Below, one piece after another: positions 1 through 10,449 of a stretch of DNA of 59,785 nt (positions within the stretch are counted from its first letter, which is position 1; each line of letters opens with the position of its first letter). Position numbers and translations under genes: made by a program. Below the pieces are notes generated by a model. That model was not told the DNA's origin. It worked only from the letters and a program-made list of their open reading frames with translations, and searched no databases. The DNA comes from Acanthaster planci (taxonomy: Eukaryota; Echinodermata; Asteroidea; Valvatida; Acanthasteridae), in contig NW_019091397.1 of assembly GCF_001949145.1 (NCBI RefSeq), forward strand, positions 312,344 to 372,128, written 5' to 3'.

Positions 1-68
1 CCGAAATAGACACAGCATCTGCAGAAGAACCCAAAGCCCTGAAAAAACAATGGACAACATCCAGCACA

Positions 69-600
69 TCATGTGACGACTCTCCGGCGGTGGGTGGAGG
101 ATCTATGACTTGGGCTGACGGAGGATGTCTTCTCTGACTGGAAGGACCAGCAGCTGTCTACCGGGAGTCTTGTCAGTCTCTGAAACCACAGCTGGTGAGC
201 CCAAAAAGGGGTGATGAGGAGGATCCGATGTAGCTCTGTTCTATCTTGGGCAGGACCCATGGGAAGAGGGAGATGGGAGGGAAGGTGAATGCCAGAGGGC
301 TCGACTAGTCAATCTGTAGGGCATCTGGCGCCCGCGCCTGCAACATTGTTGGCGAGATCGAAAAGGTCGAATTGAGGAAGCTTGATCTCCACGAAAATCT
401 GGCTGACATCCTTTGGATAAAGAGTCCACTCTGTCGGTCAGACAGCGCCTGAGAGAGTGCGTTTGCTGTGCTGTTGCTGGTTTCCTTGATGTGGACAGCT
501 TGAAGGTTTATCCCCTGATCAATCATCCACAAGAAGAGCTGCCACGCAAGTGTGTAGGAGTTGAGGAGGGCAAGTGCCACCCTGACGATTGAGGTACGCC
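69..600 (-). pseudogene. DIRS-type retroelement remnant, RNase H and following region
   Basis: Read on the minus strand, the part near 580-450 carries an RNase H end typical of DIRS elements: a tryptophan-rich segment followed by AVHIKETSNSTANALSQAL, the place where relatives have a His-Ile-Pro-Gly...Ala-Asp-Ala-Leu-Ser motif. Two frames later (260-69) comes ILLITPFWAHQLWFQRL, matching the conserved 'ILIAP.WP.Q.WF..L' block that links RNase H to the tyrosine recombinase in DIRS. At least two frame changes separate these blocks, so it is dead. The element continues past the left edge, so the recombinase may lie outside. Family assignment is from memory of DIRS motifs. Confidence 0.6.
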
Positions 601-859
601 ACTGTCATTCAGGCGTCGCTCTGGACATGAGTGAAACAAACTACTACGGAGTCATCTCAAATCTCATCCAGGATGCATTGTGGGAAAATGGCGGGAGGGG
701 ATATATTTTGTAAAACCGTTCTTTTAATTCACATAACAGTAACTTTCATTTATAATGTCCTCTTGGTGCCCCTCTTTCTCTTGTTTCAGGTCCCTGATGA
801 TTTCTTCTTCGCTCGGCTCGTCCGTGCTTGCAGAGCAGCATCGGCCTCTGCATACTGAA

Positions 860-2050
860 GAAACATAACTGGCCGGGCCTGTTCTTGGGGCTGGGCTTGA
901 TCTTGAGGCTGGACTTACGCTGGGTCTTGGTCTTGAGGCTGCCGTTGGTCTTGAAATCCTGTCTTGTTGAAGCAGTTGGCAATGTAGTCTTCCTTGACTT
1001 TTCGCTAAGCCAGGTTGACCATGTCAATGGCATCCTTGACATTCACCTCTGCAGGAGACACCCCTGTGTCATAGCTTTCCTGAAGTAGCTGGACCAGTGT
1101 TCGTTGGTGATCACCCCCAGATCCATGGGCTGGAACTGAGACGTAGTGTTGGGGGGCAGAAACTGGATGGTGATTGAGCGCTGGTTGGGAACAGGGGGGT
1201 GAGCTGCATAATTGTCCACGAAAGGTAGGACCTTTCGCTGTTGTTGGGTGAATTTCTTGTCCAGGCGATGGACCCATTCCATGAAGAGGTCACTCACCAT
1301 CCAGGCCTTGCGGTTTGCATGGTACATTACCGGAAGATATGTGATGCTGTTGAAACATCAGGGCTTGAGGAATTTTCCGATGACAAGGGGCTTCAGCTTT
1401 GTTGTGCCGTCCATGTTGGCACACAGTAGAACGGTGATTCGCTCCTTGCTTTGCTTGGCACCACTGCACTGCTCTCCTTTAAATGCCATCGTCTTGTCTG
1501 GTGTTAACTGGTAGAATAGCCCTGTCTCATCTGTGCTAAAAATGTTGCGTGGCTCGAAGTTACGGATGATGCCTTGGAGAGTGTCATGAAGCCAGTCTGA
1601 CACTGTGACTTGGTCCACCCTCTTGCTTACGCCACAGATCTGCTTGAAGGTGACTTTATATGGCTCTTTAAATCAACCGATCCATCCTGTGTTGGCGGAG
1701 AAGTAGTCGCAATCCATCATCTTCACCTGATGCTCTGCCTTTTCTCGGAGAAGGGGGCCGTTGACGGGTAGGTTTTTTGCACAGGCTCCCCGAAACCAGC
1801 TGAGGACAACCTCTTCCACGTCTTCGTGGGCAGCAGTGCTGCATCTCTTTCATGAGGGCTGAAATTTGGAAGTTGCAAACTTGTGTAAGATGTTTACCTT
1901 GTTCTTGAGGATGGTCGAAAGCGTACTTGACACTAGCCCATACTAGCGTCCGATGTTTGCCTTTTTGCAGCCAGTTTCAACAGCCTTGATGACTTCAAAT
2001 CTTAGTCTCTAAAGACAGCCCCTTGCACTCGATCTTCATGGAAGCCATAG
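860..2050 (-). pseudogene. pogo/Tigger-type (Tc1/mariner superfamily) transposase, inactivated
   Basis: Domains in order on the minus strand: a helix-turn-helix remnant at 2030-1880 (EVIKAVETGCKKANIGR then TLSTILKNKVNIL); a CENP-B/Tc5-like DNA-binding domain at 1830-1660 (SWFRGACAKNLPVNGPLL, then an Asn-Thr-Gly-Trp-Ile block); and a DDE domain at 1620-1000 with the three expected acidic sites in STDETGL, LPFVDNYAAH and PPNTTSQFQPMDLGV. The tail ends in VKEDYIANCFNKTGF, the usual pogo-family ending, then a Gln-rich stretch. In-frame stops fall at 1675-1673, 1360-1358 and 1007-1005, and there are extra frame shifts near 1100 and in the N-terminus. All DDE residues can still be read. Terminal inverted repeats were not found. 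Confidence 0.82.
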
Positions 2051-2707
2051 CTGATTTTCTTGAAGGCAGATTATAACAACGGAAGTTCTTGAAGGTAACT
2101 ATGATGGTTATCTCGAGGTATGTACGATAGACGTATGAGTCCATTTGTGAAAACTGCACCTGCTTATATTCCCTCTGAAAAAGCTACAATGAATGTGGCA
2201 GGATCGTTTGTGCATTTGTTTTCCTCGGCATCAAAACTTCCGTCCATTTGTGATATTCAAGTCAGGTTCACCCATTGTTTGGCTTAAAAAACCAAAAACA
2301 CCTCTTTCGTGCCAGACCCGCTGTGATCGAAACTCCTTTGATGCCACGATATCGCAACACCTATTGTCCTCTAGAATAAAACCCCCTCTAGCGGCACAAG
2401 AAACAGAGTCACCAAGTCATCGGTGGTAAAACCGCAGAGCAAATTGCCGAGTGGATTGACATTTTTGGAGAACTAGTGACGCACACCGTCAGGAATTATT
2501 TGCAGGGATTACTGGGATTAAGCGTTTGAAGACACTCAATTGAACTCGTATTAAAAATGCCACAGACAATGGCTTTTGACACTGCTGGTTCAGCAAAAGT
2601 GCTCTTCTTGTCCGTGTTCTCGTGTTAGTACAGCTCGTATTAAGTAAGTTTTCTCTCATAGGAATGTGTAAATTTTGAACGGGACTGAAGAAATATGCTC
2701 GTCTCGA
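2051..2707. other. gene-free stretch
   Basis: No coding or repeat structure that I can name. Short open frames on both strands show no recognisable motif. Confidence 0.5.
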
Positions 2708-3772
2708 GGGCCGGCGACCACTTAGACCCGGTTTGAAAAGGGCCCCCCGGTAGCCCACCCTGTATAATGCCTGTCCGGTATTCAGGCTACTCCAGGCCAG
2801 TATAAGGCCTGTCTGCACATCGACATTTCAAAGTCCCTGATGAAAGGCTTCCCCCAACATGCTTCCACAGATGAATAGGGGTCTAAGCGGATTAGTGTAA
2901 ANNNNNNNNNNNNNNNNNNNNNNNNNNNNNNNNNNNNNNNNNNNNNNNNNNNNNNNNNNNNNNNNNNNNNNNNNNNNNNNNNNNNNNNNNNNNNNNNNNN
3001 NNNNNNNNNNNNNNNNNNNNNNNNNNNNNNNNNNNNNNNNNNNNNNNNNNNNNNNNNNNNNNNNNNNNNNNNNNNNNNNNNNNNNNNNNNNNNNNNNNNN
3101 NNNNNNNNNNNNNNNNNNNNNNNNNNNNNNNNNNNNNNNNNNNNNNNNNNNNNNNNNNNNNNNNNNNNNNNNNNNNNNNNNNNNNNNNNNNNNNNNNNNN
3201 NNNNNNNNNNNNNNNNNNNNNNNNNNNNNNNNNNNNNNNNNNNNNNNNNNNNNNNNNNNNNNNNNNNNNNNNNNNNNNNNNNNNNNNNNNNNNNNNNNNN
3301 NNNNNNNNNNNNNNNNNNNNNNNNNNNNNNNNNNNNNNNNNNNNNNNNNNNNNNNNNNNNNNNNNNNNNNNNNNNNNNNNNNNNNNNNNNNNNNNNNNNN
3401 NNNNNNNNNNNNNNNNNNNNNNNNNNNNNNNNNNNNNNNNNNNNNNNNNNNNNNNNNNNNNNNNNNNNNNNNNNNNNNNNNNNNNNNNNNNNNNNNNNNN
3501 NNNNNNNNNNNNNNNNGTGCCATTTTTCCCCGTTACATAAACATTGTATAGAGCTGAAGGATTAAAAACGACAAGCAGGTTCCTTCTGGGATAGATTACA
3601 TGTACCAGTACTTGCAAACAATAGACCCCAGGATGGAGAAGTTTGAGATCAACAACCAGTCCAGCATCCCAGGCCGGTAGCCAGGCCGGTATGAAAGGGG
3701 TTTTTGCAACAAGGCGAGATTACCGGGGGGGGGGCCCTTTTCAAACCGGGTCTAAATGGTCGCCGGCCCTAA
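2708..3772. mobile_element. Inverted-repeat element bracketing the assembly gap
   Basis: The 42 bases at 2708-2749 (beginning AGGGCCGGCGACCACTTAGA) recur as a near-perfect reverse complement at 3731-3772 (ending GGTCGCCGGCCCT). Inside the right arm there is a run of eleven G. The interior holds short internal repeats of AGGCCGGTA/AGGCCTG and a 615-base gap. No target-site duplication is evident next to the ends. Probably a non-autonomous DNA transposon, but the unsequenced centre prevents classification. Confidence 0.6.
2902..3516. other. Assembly gap (615 N)
   Basis: An unbroken run of N. Open frames that run through it have no meaning. A further single unknown base is at 33225. Confidence 0.99.
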
Positions 3773-5435
3773 GCACGATCTCATCTCAAGCGTGCTCATG
3801 TTCGACTGTATATTTATTCCAAATGACAGAGTTATAGAAGTTCCAAAAAGCTCTGTGTAAGGAGTGCAGTCCTTTGCCTCCAATTCTTTCGTCATCAAAA
3901 CCACAGGTGCCCTTGAGTGGCCTGCCTGGCCAAATCCACAGAGGGGGGATGTGTATACAAACACTGATGGCTTCATTCCGGGGAGATTGTGGGAAAGTTT
4001 TTCAAAAGCCTTCAACATTCCACCGCAACACTCTTCCGTAGTTTACCCTCAACTTTTCCCGGACAAGATTTGAGATGACTCCTAAAAAGTGCTGTTGGAA
4101 GTGACAAAGAGCACTGAATACTGCTTGAGTTTTAACACGCTCATATGTTTGCCTTGAGAGGCAGTATTCTACACCCTTGAGGCACGGAGTAGAGAAAAAG
4201 AGGCTCCCCATTCGTATAGCAATGCATCTTTTCTCACAGTCAAATCTGCACTTGGGACGAAAGTAAGGCCGGCCCATATGCAAAAAGAGGCGGAAGCATT
4301 CGCTAAGAAATGAATAATGACCCTTGTGACATTGTACTATGTTCGAAGTGGCCGTTTGTATCCTTGAGTTAGAGGACTTCAGCCATATCATTCTATGCAC
4401 GGGATCACCACTCAGAGATAGAGGGGAGCCTGTCCAGAGATTGTGGTTGATTGTTATTGCACCTGAGTGTCCTTGGGGACAAAGTTTCAGACGTTGGAGG
4501 ACTCGATGGGGCATTGGGTCTGAGGGTAGGGTGTTGACATCTACCACAGGCATTAATGAACAAAAAAAAGGTGGAGAGGATAAAACGCACACCGTAGGCT
4601 GATCGTATCTTGTTTTTAAGCACCCTGGTTGGATAGCCCTAACTGGAAGCCAGAAGCTGTGGCGATGAATGGCATTCGAAAACTACGGCAATGCAGCAGG
4701 CCTATGGGTTCTGTAGTCCGAAATGTGGTCAGTGGTGCCTCTGAATGGGCCGCCCTGAGGACAATGGGGTGTCAGTCCAAGGCATTGTAACATCCAAGTC
4801 ATGTCTTGGTGAACCGCTTTGGAGTTCGTCTGATGGCTGTAGTTCATGGCATGTGGCAGTCGCTGTAGCTGGTCCGGGAGGCGTGGGGCCATCCCAGTGT
4901 GTAGCCTAGTGAACCATACAGATGAATAGACATCTTCCACGGTAGGCACTAGTAGTAGGGAGACTGCCAAAGGACTTCAGAGCACGGGCCCAGACCCAGT
5001 TAGCAGGAGAGTACGCTTAATCGCCTTGAGTGCAGCGCCACTCTGCACTAACGTTGAATGTGATGGTGGTGACAGGGATCTGAGCTCTAGCCCAGTGCCT
5101 GAAGTGTGGCGTAGCTAACCTTAGCTGAACAGGGACCAGTCCTGTCCGTGTAACGCGAGGTTGTGCACCGTGCTATAGACTCACCCGTGGCGGAAGGAGT
5201 GGAGTGCAGCAAACCCGCTGTGGAGCCTATTGTCCGCTTGGAGGGGGTAGACTGCCCTGATTTCCGAGTGGGGAAGCACAGCAAGCAGAAGCCAATAAGG
5301 GACCTGGCAAGCGGCAGGACGTCACCCCGCGAGCCCTGCTTGGCCATCGGTAGGCAGGGTCACTCGGGGATGTGGTGGGTAGCAACATCTGCAGCATAAA
5401 GAAAGAGGAACAGCTCGCTACGCTCTGGTCAACCG
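3773..5435. other. GC-rich unassigned stretch
   Basis: Base composition is richer in GC than the introns further right. A minus-strand open frame of 196 codons (4592-4002) and several shorter plus-strand frames are present, but none shows a motif I recognise and no frame stays open over the whole stretch. This looks like old, decayed repeat sequence. I cannot name a family. Confidence 0.4.
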
Positions 5436-5830
5436 TGATCAAGGGTAGTGTTGCAGTACAGCACGCTCAACCCGATCAGTAGGTATACAGAGTGGCCGTC
5501 AGGGATTAAATGCAGTGTTGCGGTCGTTACACACTCAACCTGATCAATCCAGTGTTGTGGCATAGCATGGCCTACTTAACCCTATCTGTAGACATGTGGA
5601 GTGGGCACCGATGACCAAGGGTAGTATTGCGGCACAGTACGCTCAGCACAGTCGGTAGGTGTATGGATCAGTCATCAGTGACCAAGGGTAGTGTTGTGGC
5701 ATAGCACACTCAACCCGATCAGTTCCAGTAGTGGTCATCAGTGATCAATGATAGCGTTGCAGCGTAGCTCGCTCAACCTGATTATGTAGATAAAGGTCCG
5801 GAGTAGTGTTGTGGCATAGCATACTCAACC
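5436..5830. repeat. Degenerate minisatellite
   Basis: A motif of the form GGGTAGTGTTGCGGCATAGC followed by ACTCAACCCGATCAGT recurs roughly every 40-75 bases. The core GTAGTGTTG or a near variant is seen at about 5444, 5510, 5549, 5621, 5688, 5750 and 5803. Spacing and sequence vary too much for a fixed period. Confidence 0.7.
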
Positions 5831-6089
5831 CCGGCCTATTCACTCCACTGGGCGTCTCCCTGTCACGGCCGTTAATCTCGGATAGCGTAAAACCGCACAA
5901 CAAAGGAGTGGGGCAGCCTGCCATGCCCCACTCCACCCATACAGCGTTTGGCCGTTATTATTCGAATGCACGCACCATACTGAGAACAAACGGCTGCCTG
6001 TAAGCCCCATTCAACGGCTATACATGACACACTACAATGGTATGTCGCATCCAAACCTAAAGAAAATGCACAGAAAAAAGGGACAGAAA

Positions 6090-6400
6090 AGAACAACCAA
6101 AAAATGCAAAATACGAAAATAAGCACTCTTACCAAAAGAAAACGCTCTTACAAAAGAAAACAGCAATCAAGTCAATTCACAAACGCGAAAGGTTACAGAA
6201 CACAGAACTCTGAAAATGCTGTACAGACACGTCCATTAATGATAGGTGCGGAGGAAAGAGAGACAAACATGGCGGCAAGATTGCAGTGCATTGTGGAGGG
6301 TCAAGGGGCAGAATGCATAATCAAGTCTTTTCAGCGAATTGTAATAGGCACATGGGAACTTTGCGTATGTAAGCTGGGCAGGGGTACGTGAACACAGGAG
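6090..6400. repeat. Dispersed repeat R1, copy 1
   Basis: The core (6250-6350) contains GGCGGCAAGATTGCAGTGCA, then GTGGAGGGTCAAGGGGCAGA and AATCAAGTCTTTTCAGCGAA. It is shared with copies at 28235-28605 and 34925-35745 and, shortened, inside the element at 18321-18572. Outside the core the copies share AAATAGCACTCTTACCAA-like sequence, which read on the minus strand is a consensus splice donor (GGTAAGAGTGC). No protein is evident. Confidence 0.65.
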
Positions 6401-6672
6401 ACCAAGAGAATATAACTGGATTATTTGCCCCATAAATATGAGAAGTTCAGTCCCTGGCTGTCTGTATCCAAAAAAATGCCATCCGCGCAACGTGTACCCA
6501 CCAGGCTAGGAGGCAGACAGCCAGGCCAGGTAAGAATAAACCGCAAAATCAGGGGGCAATATAGGACAAAATAAACTGCCTCAAAATGGAAGTAAAGATA
6601 CTGTTACCCCTTAGGGATAAATGCACTCCATCATACTAAAATAAGGCAAAATCAGGAACAGTGGTCATGCCT

Positions 6673-6860
6673 TTAACCCTTCACAGCGGGATTCTTTTGA
6701 CCGCTCCTTCTGGGCTGTGGTATGCCCAGTATGCAAAGCTCTGTCCAGCAGCAGGCCCCATTGAACCAGCAGCTGCATGGTGAACAGAATATATGTGTGG
6801 TATGCACTAATCCTCACACAAAGCTGCTGCACTAGCAGTCATCCGTTACAAAGGGGTTAA
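6673..6860. mobile_element. Small TTAA-flanked inverted-repeat element
   Basis: It begins TTAACCCTTCACAGCGG and ends CCGTTACAAAGGGGTTAA, giving imperfect terminal inverted repeats that abut TTAA on both sides, as expected for piggyBac-type target duplications. About 188 bases, too short to code. Could also be a chance similarity of short ends. Confidence 0.45.
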
Positions 6861-7529
6861 TCAATCTTCATCAATAGCCATGCTATTCAAATCAAGAACA
6901 CATGCAATTGGTCTAATCACAAAAGAATTGAACATGATCTGCCTAAAACGTAACCCTACAGCACCTTTTATACAGTTTGAGCCCCCTCCCCTGGCTATGC
7001 ACAATTGCTCTTTGTCTATACAACATACAACAGAACGCAAGTCCCATGGACCAATCAGCAATCAGCATCCCAATATATGCAAACTGTGGGTGATTCAGTG
7101 TCATCTTTTACCCATATCGAACAGTTGGTGTTCTATTAATAAACATACAGTTCGTGCCTCATCATAATATTGTGTTTATTGAAACAGCAGATACCGTCAG
7201 GTAAAGACAGTATACAATATTGCTAGAATGATATTTTGACCAGAAAAAAATGCACCACAAGAATCAGTACCAAGATCAATCAGTTCATTTGTACAGCCAG
7301 GAAGAGTGGCTTATGGCGGAAATAAAATATATGTATTTGTAGACGAGACATGATTCTTGAAAAATGAATCAAGGTACTTTAAAAATTTGTACCCATTCCC
7401 AAAGGTTTTGAGTTCAGAGTTTTCTGTACTATAACTACTGGCTCTCTGTCACACAGTGAATCATGATGCATAAGAAAGAAATAACCACTGGTTGAAAGGT
7501 GCACTTGGTCTATATAATCGACACCTGAT
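6861..7529. other. Gene-free stretch downstream of the last XPO5 exon seen
   Basis: AT-rich with no coding signal. On the minus strand, AATAAA lies at 7180-7175, about 350 bases after the stop at 7530. It would suit a poly(A) signal if transcription ends here, but such a hexamer is common by chance in AT-rich DNA. Confidence 0.35.
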
Positions 7530-7666
7530 CTAAAATGTAGTTTTAAAGGTCTGAAGACCAGTTTCAAACTTTTTTGGCTGGTATTTGTCTTGGCCTTGAA
7601 GTCCTTTCAGCAAACTTTTAACTTTATTCCAAGACTGGTCAGCAAGGTAGTTCACAAAATCACCAG
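7530..7666 (-). CDS. XPO5: Exportin-5, candidate exon continuing in phase to a stop
   Basis: The acceptor CACTTTGATCATAG lies just before 7666. The exon starts with two bases that complete the codon left open by the exon at 7860-7760, and then reads GDFVNYLADQSWNKVKSLL, GLQGQDKYQPKKF and on to TAG at 7532-7530, 44 residues in all. The preceding intron is only 93 bases. Similarity to the matching part of vertebrate XPO5 (the LLELNDSPVFKTVLERMQ block) is weak. Known XPO5 proteins continue for more than 300 residues after this point, so this is either a terminal exon of a short form, or an internal exon with a donor I could not locate (GTTTGA at about 7572 and GTCTTC near 7562 are weak). Confidence 0.5.
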
Positions 7667-7759
7667 CTATGATCAAAGTGAAAACTGAACACTTTGAGGC
7701 TCACAAAAGGTCATTTTTAATTCACTCTATAGCTCCGTCTATCCATTTAAATTACTCAC

Positions 7760-7860
7760 CTAAAACAGCAGTTTTATCATTATCTGGAATATCAAAGACT
7801 TTGGAGAACTCAACTGGGATTCTAGCTCTGCTTTCTGGAGACCACATTCCATTCATCGTC
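7760..7860 (-). CDS. XPO5: Exportin-5, internal exon
   Basis: Exportin-5 is the Ran-GTP-dependent nuclear export receptor for pre-microRNAs, a HEAT-repeat protein of the importin-beta superfamily. The exon is bounded by TTCAAAATAG at its start and GTGAGT at its end, 101 bases. Its first G joins the AG left by the exon ending at 29253 to give Arg. It then reads TMNGMWSPESRARIPVEFSK and VFDIPDNDKTAVL, aligning with the human stretch RTHNTLYAPEM...AEKSAIL at near-equal length. It leaves one base for the next exon at 7666. The intron upstream is 21.4 kb. Assignment rests on remembered human sequence plus exact phase agreement. Confidence 0.78.
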
Positions 7861-8204
7861 CTATTTTGAAAGTAAAAAAATGCAATATCTCTTAAGGGTG
7901 CTTCATGTATATATCAACAGACTAAAGTTTAGCACTTTTACAGCAAGGTGAATTATATGCTTTACTAAACAATCACAATGAGACAGCAATTCCTCAGTGT
8001 CATGGAATTTGTTTTAGTTCTGCTTTTCTATATGGTAATTAACCCATTTGAGACCATGCCTTCTTTATCATTGTGGGGTACTTATTTAAATAAAAAAGAA
8101 GAAATATGCATTGAGCCGGTCTGAAACAAGTTTGAGACTAGCTGGGCTTTGCAAACTGATAACCCTGGCTGAAGGCCAATTATGACAGCTTCTAAGCCTA
8201 GAAA

Positions 8205-8650
8205 ATTGTCTCGTGATGACGTCATCAGGTGTCAAATTACATGTGGGTAAAATTGGACCCTTCTTTAGTTATCCATATAAAATCAACGATGAGTTCCCCC
8301 AACTTGCTTTTTTGTGAAAAGTGATAGAAAATGTGGGTCTGCAATTTATCTCCTCTACATAAAGTCACATGACCCTTGCTTTCAGTCAAAACCAGAAGTA
8401 CCTTGTTATTTGAAATTGGTGAAGGATATAAACTGTTTTCAGTGATGTATGTAATGGTTTCCATGATGATAGTCTGAAGTTACATAGAATTCTCCAAATC
8501 ACGTACTCATGATGTCACAAAAAACTTTGAAATGACTTGGAAATTGGTAGATACAATGACATTTAAGATTATAATGCATCTGCAAAACCTCAGGCTGATG
8601 GCAGACCAGATGCTATTACGAAAAGATCTTTAATTTTTCAAAACTCAATA
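8205..8650 (+). repeat. Dispersed repeat R2 (TGACGTCATCA type), copy 1
   Basis: It starts near GATGACGTCATCAGGTG and contains AACCAGAAGT, a bent run of sequence on ATGATGTCACAAAA, and AAAAGATCTTTAATTTTTCAAAA near its end. It is the same family and orientation as 13640-14510, and inverse to 17880-18290 and 25985-26640. No open frame carries a known motif. It is probably a non-autonomous element, but its ends are not sharply defined. Confidence 0.55.
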
Positions 8651-9234
8651 TAAAATCAATTATATTAGATAATATCTTAAATTGCCAATCAAATGCTAGT
8701 GAAAGTATTGGTGTTCATTGTTTACACAGGCATTGGGCTTGTTTAATTGTTCATACACACGACCTGCCAATGATGAAAACACCCTATCGGCTTTCCTCTG
8801 AATGCTTTTGTAACGGAACAGTCAATAGTGTGCCAGAAACTCCACAGGCCTTGCGCATTGTACAGCAATTGTGTGGTCAGTTGGTACCTGGCACTGGTAT
8901 ATTAGCGTGCATCGCACTTGCGGTCGCACTCTTCCCTTGTGCTTGCTCTTACATTCTGATACCCCACTTGTGCACTAGGACAAGCGCTGTTCTGTGGGCG
9001 CTCTGTGGTGCCATTGATGCTAGGAAGTTCCCACTCACAGATTTGTGAGAAAGCTTGGTTGGTCTCTGTTGGGAGAAGCCTGGGGTTAGATTCCAGGGAG
9101 TGGAAATTGGATTGGACAACTGTAAATTACAGTAGGAAAACTGATTGCGACTGGTCGTGAAGTTAGTTCATCCAGAGAAGAATCATAATACCTGGGTACA
9201 GGTCACATCACCTAATTAGGATGCACCTTGTTAG
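8651..9234. other. Gene-free intron stretch
   Basis: Inside the 21-kb XPO5 intron. A 92-codon plus-strand frame (8770-9048) has no recognisable motif and I see no further structure. Confidence 0.4.
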
Positions 9235-9477
9235 GTCAGCGCCTCATAAACACACAGCAAAACCTCCAGTTCTTGAGTCCCTGATCCCTTTTATTACGAG
9301 CTCCCCTTTCTCTCGAGTGTGTGTGAGTGTGTTTGTGACAGTTAGTGCCCTGTACACGTATACCTGGTGGTAGACTGCCCCAAAACCAGCCTGCTCTTTC
9401 GACTGGCCTTAGACTAGACCGCTCACTGACATCGGCCGAGGACAACTTGGAGTCACTGTCAGCGCAACCGCCACAAA
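9235..9477 (+). mobile_element. Probable LTR 3' part of a Ty3/gypsy-type element
   Basis: This region ends directly before a primer-binding site at 9478. It contains CAC/GTGT-rich sequence and ends GCAACCGCCACAAA. The 5' border was not found; the start given is approximate. No gag or pol is seen after the primer site, so the internal region is missing or decayed beyond recognition. Confidence 0.5.
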
Positions 9478-9495
9478 TGGTGTCAGAAGTGGGAT
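9478..9495 (+). promoter_or_regulatory. tRNA-Leu-type primer-binding site
   Basis: The sequence TGGTGTCAGAAGTGGGAT is the reverse complement of a tRNA-Leu 3' end including CCA. It is the primer site used by many metazoan Ty3/gypsy elements for minus-strand synthesis. It lies just after the putative LTR and marks the start of the internal region. Confidence 0.72.
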
Positions 9496-10449
9496 AGGCG
9501 ACAAGAATAAGCTACTAGAAAGACATCATCTTTCCCCTGAAGGTTCTGGCATCAAGAATGTGGATGGTTCGTGAATAGTAACGTTAAGGGTTCTTGTCAA
9601 AATTTACCCTCCGCAAACTCTGCGTAGCTTATTTGCATTGTCTAACAGTGGGCTTTGTTATGCTACGTTTCCAGGTCCGCTGAGTCAGCGAACTAGTGAC
9701 TACGTGAAGTTCCCGGACTAACCGCTGCTCTGATCTTTGTGGCCAATATGTTGGGAGATCTTGGTTCATAAAACCACAGGCATTTCTGGACAGATCATGC
9801 GGGCTTCTCAAACATTCTTCTGACTTCTTTAGCGTCCACTCATACTTTGTCGGTAGCCCTCTTTTTTTCTTGAAGTCCTAAGTTTCTTTTGCTTAGATGC
9901 TGTCGAAAACCACTTTCTCACATTTTATTGAATTTACATTGACGTAATTTTCCTATGCACTTTGAGAGAATGATACGGGTTGGAAAATATATTTAATAAT
10001 GGGGAGGAAAAAGTTTTATTGTAGAACTTCACTGGCCTTCCAAAGTATAGTGGCCAAATGCTTTCTGCGAAATGTAGGTATTAAAAACATTACTTTCTAC
10101 TGTGATTTTTTTTTTAAACACTGTGCTATCCAGATGTTTCTGACCAATTTGGGATTATTATCGTTGAATTCATTTTGGTTTTGTTTCTCCTACAGTAGGT
10201 TTTATTATAATTCCACCATAGGCTTATACAGGTATTTATTTCTGTAGTCATTATTTCCTCTAGCTGTAAATGTCGGGTTTTTCTGAAAATAACTGCACTA
10301 AAGGTTATTGAAGGTTGTCCGATTTGACTGCAGTCAGGGGAAATCAATTTATACATGTACATAAAACTTTCCTGTCAGTGCCCAAAAGAGGGCACTGTCA
10401 TTATAGTTGTCTTGTTTGGTGCATCTCCGCCGACAGATTAAAGGCAAAA
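9496..10449. other. AT-rich gene-free stretch
   Basis: No motif in either the residual open frames or the DNA. The first 200 bases could be the untranslated leader of the LTR element; the remainder may be the 5' flank of the DIRS element that follows. Confidence 0.4.

Noticed and set aside
2828-3617. Long open frames on the minus strand through the gap
   Set aside because: They are open only because the gap of N has no stop codons; no real coding sequence supports them.
4002-4592. 196-codon minus-strand frame as a gene
   Set aside because: No motif, no splice context, and it lies in GC-richer decayed sequence with competing frames on the other strand.
7530-7860. The two exons here as a separate, unknown gene
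   Set aside because: The first base of the exon at 7860 completes the split codon of the XPO5 exon at 29253, and the translation aligns with the next part of XPO5, so XPO5 is the simpler reading.
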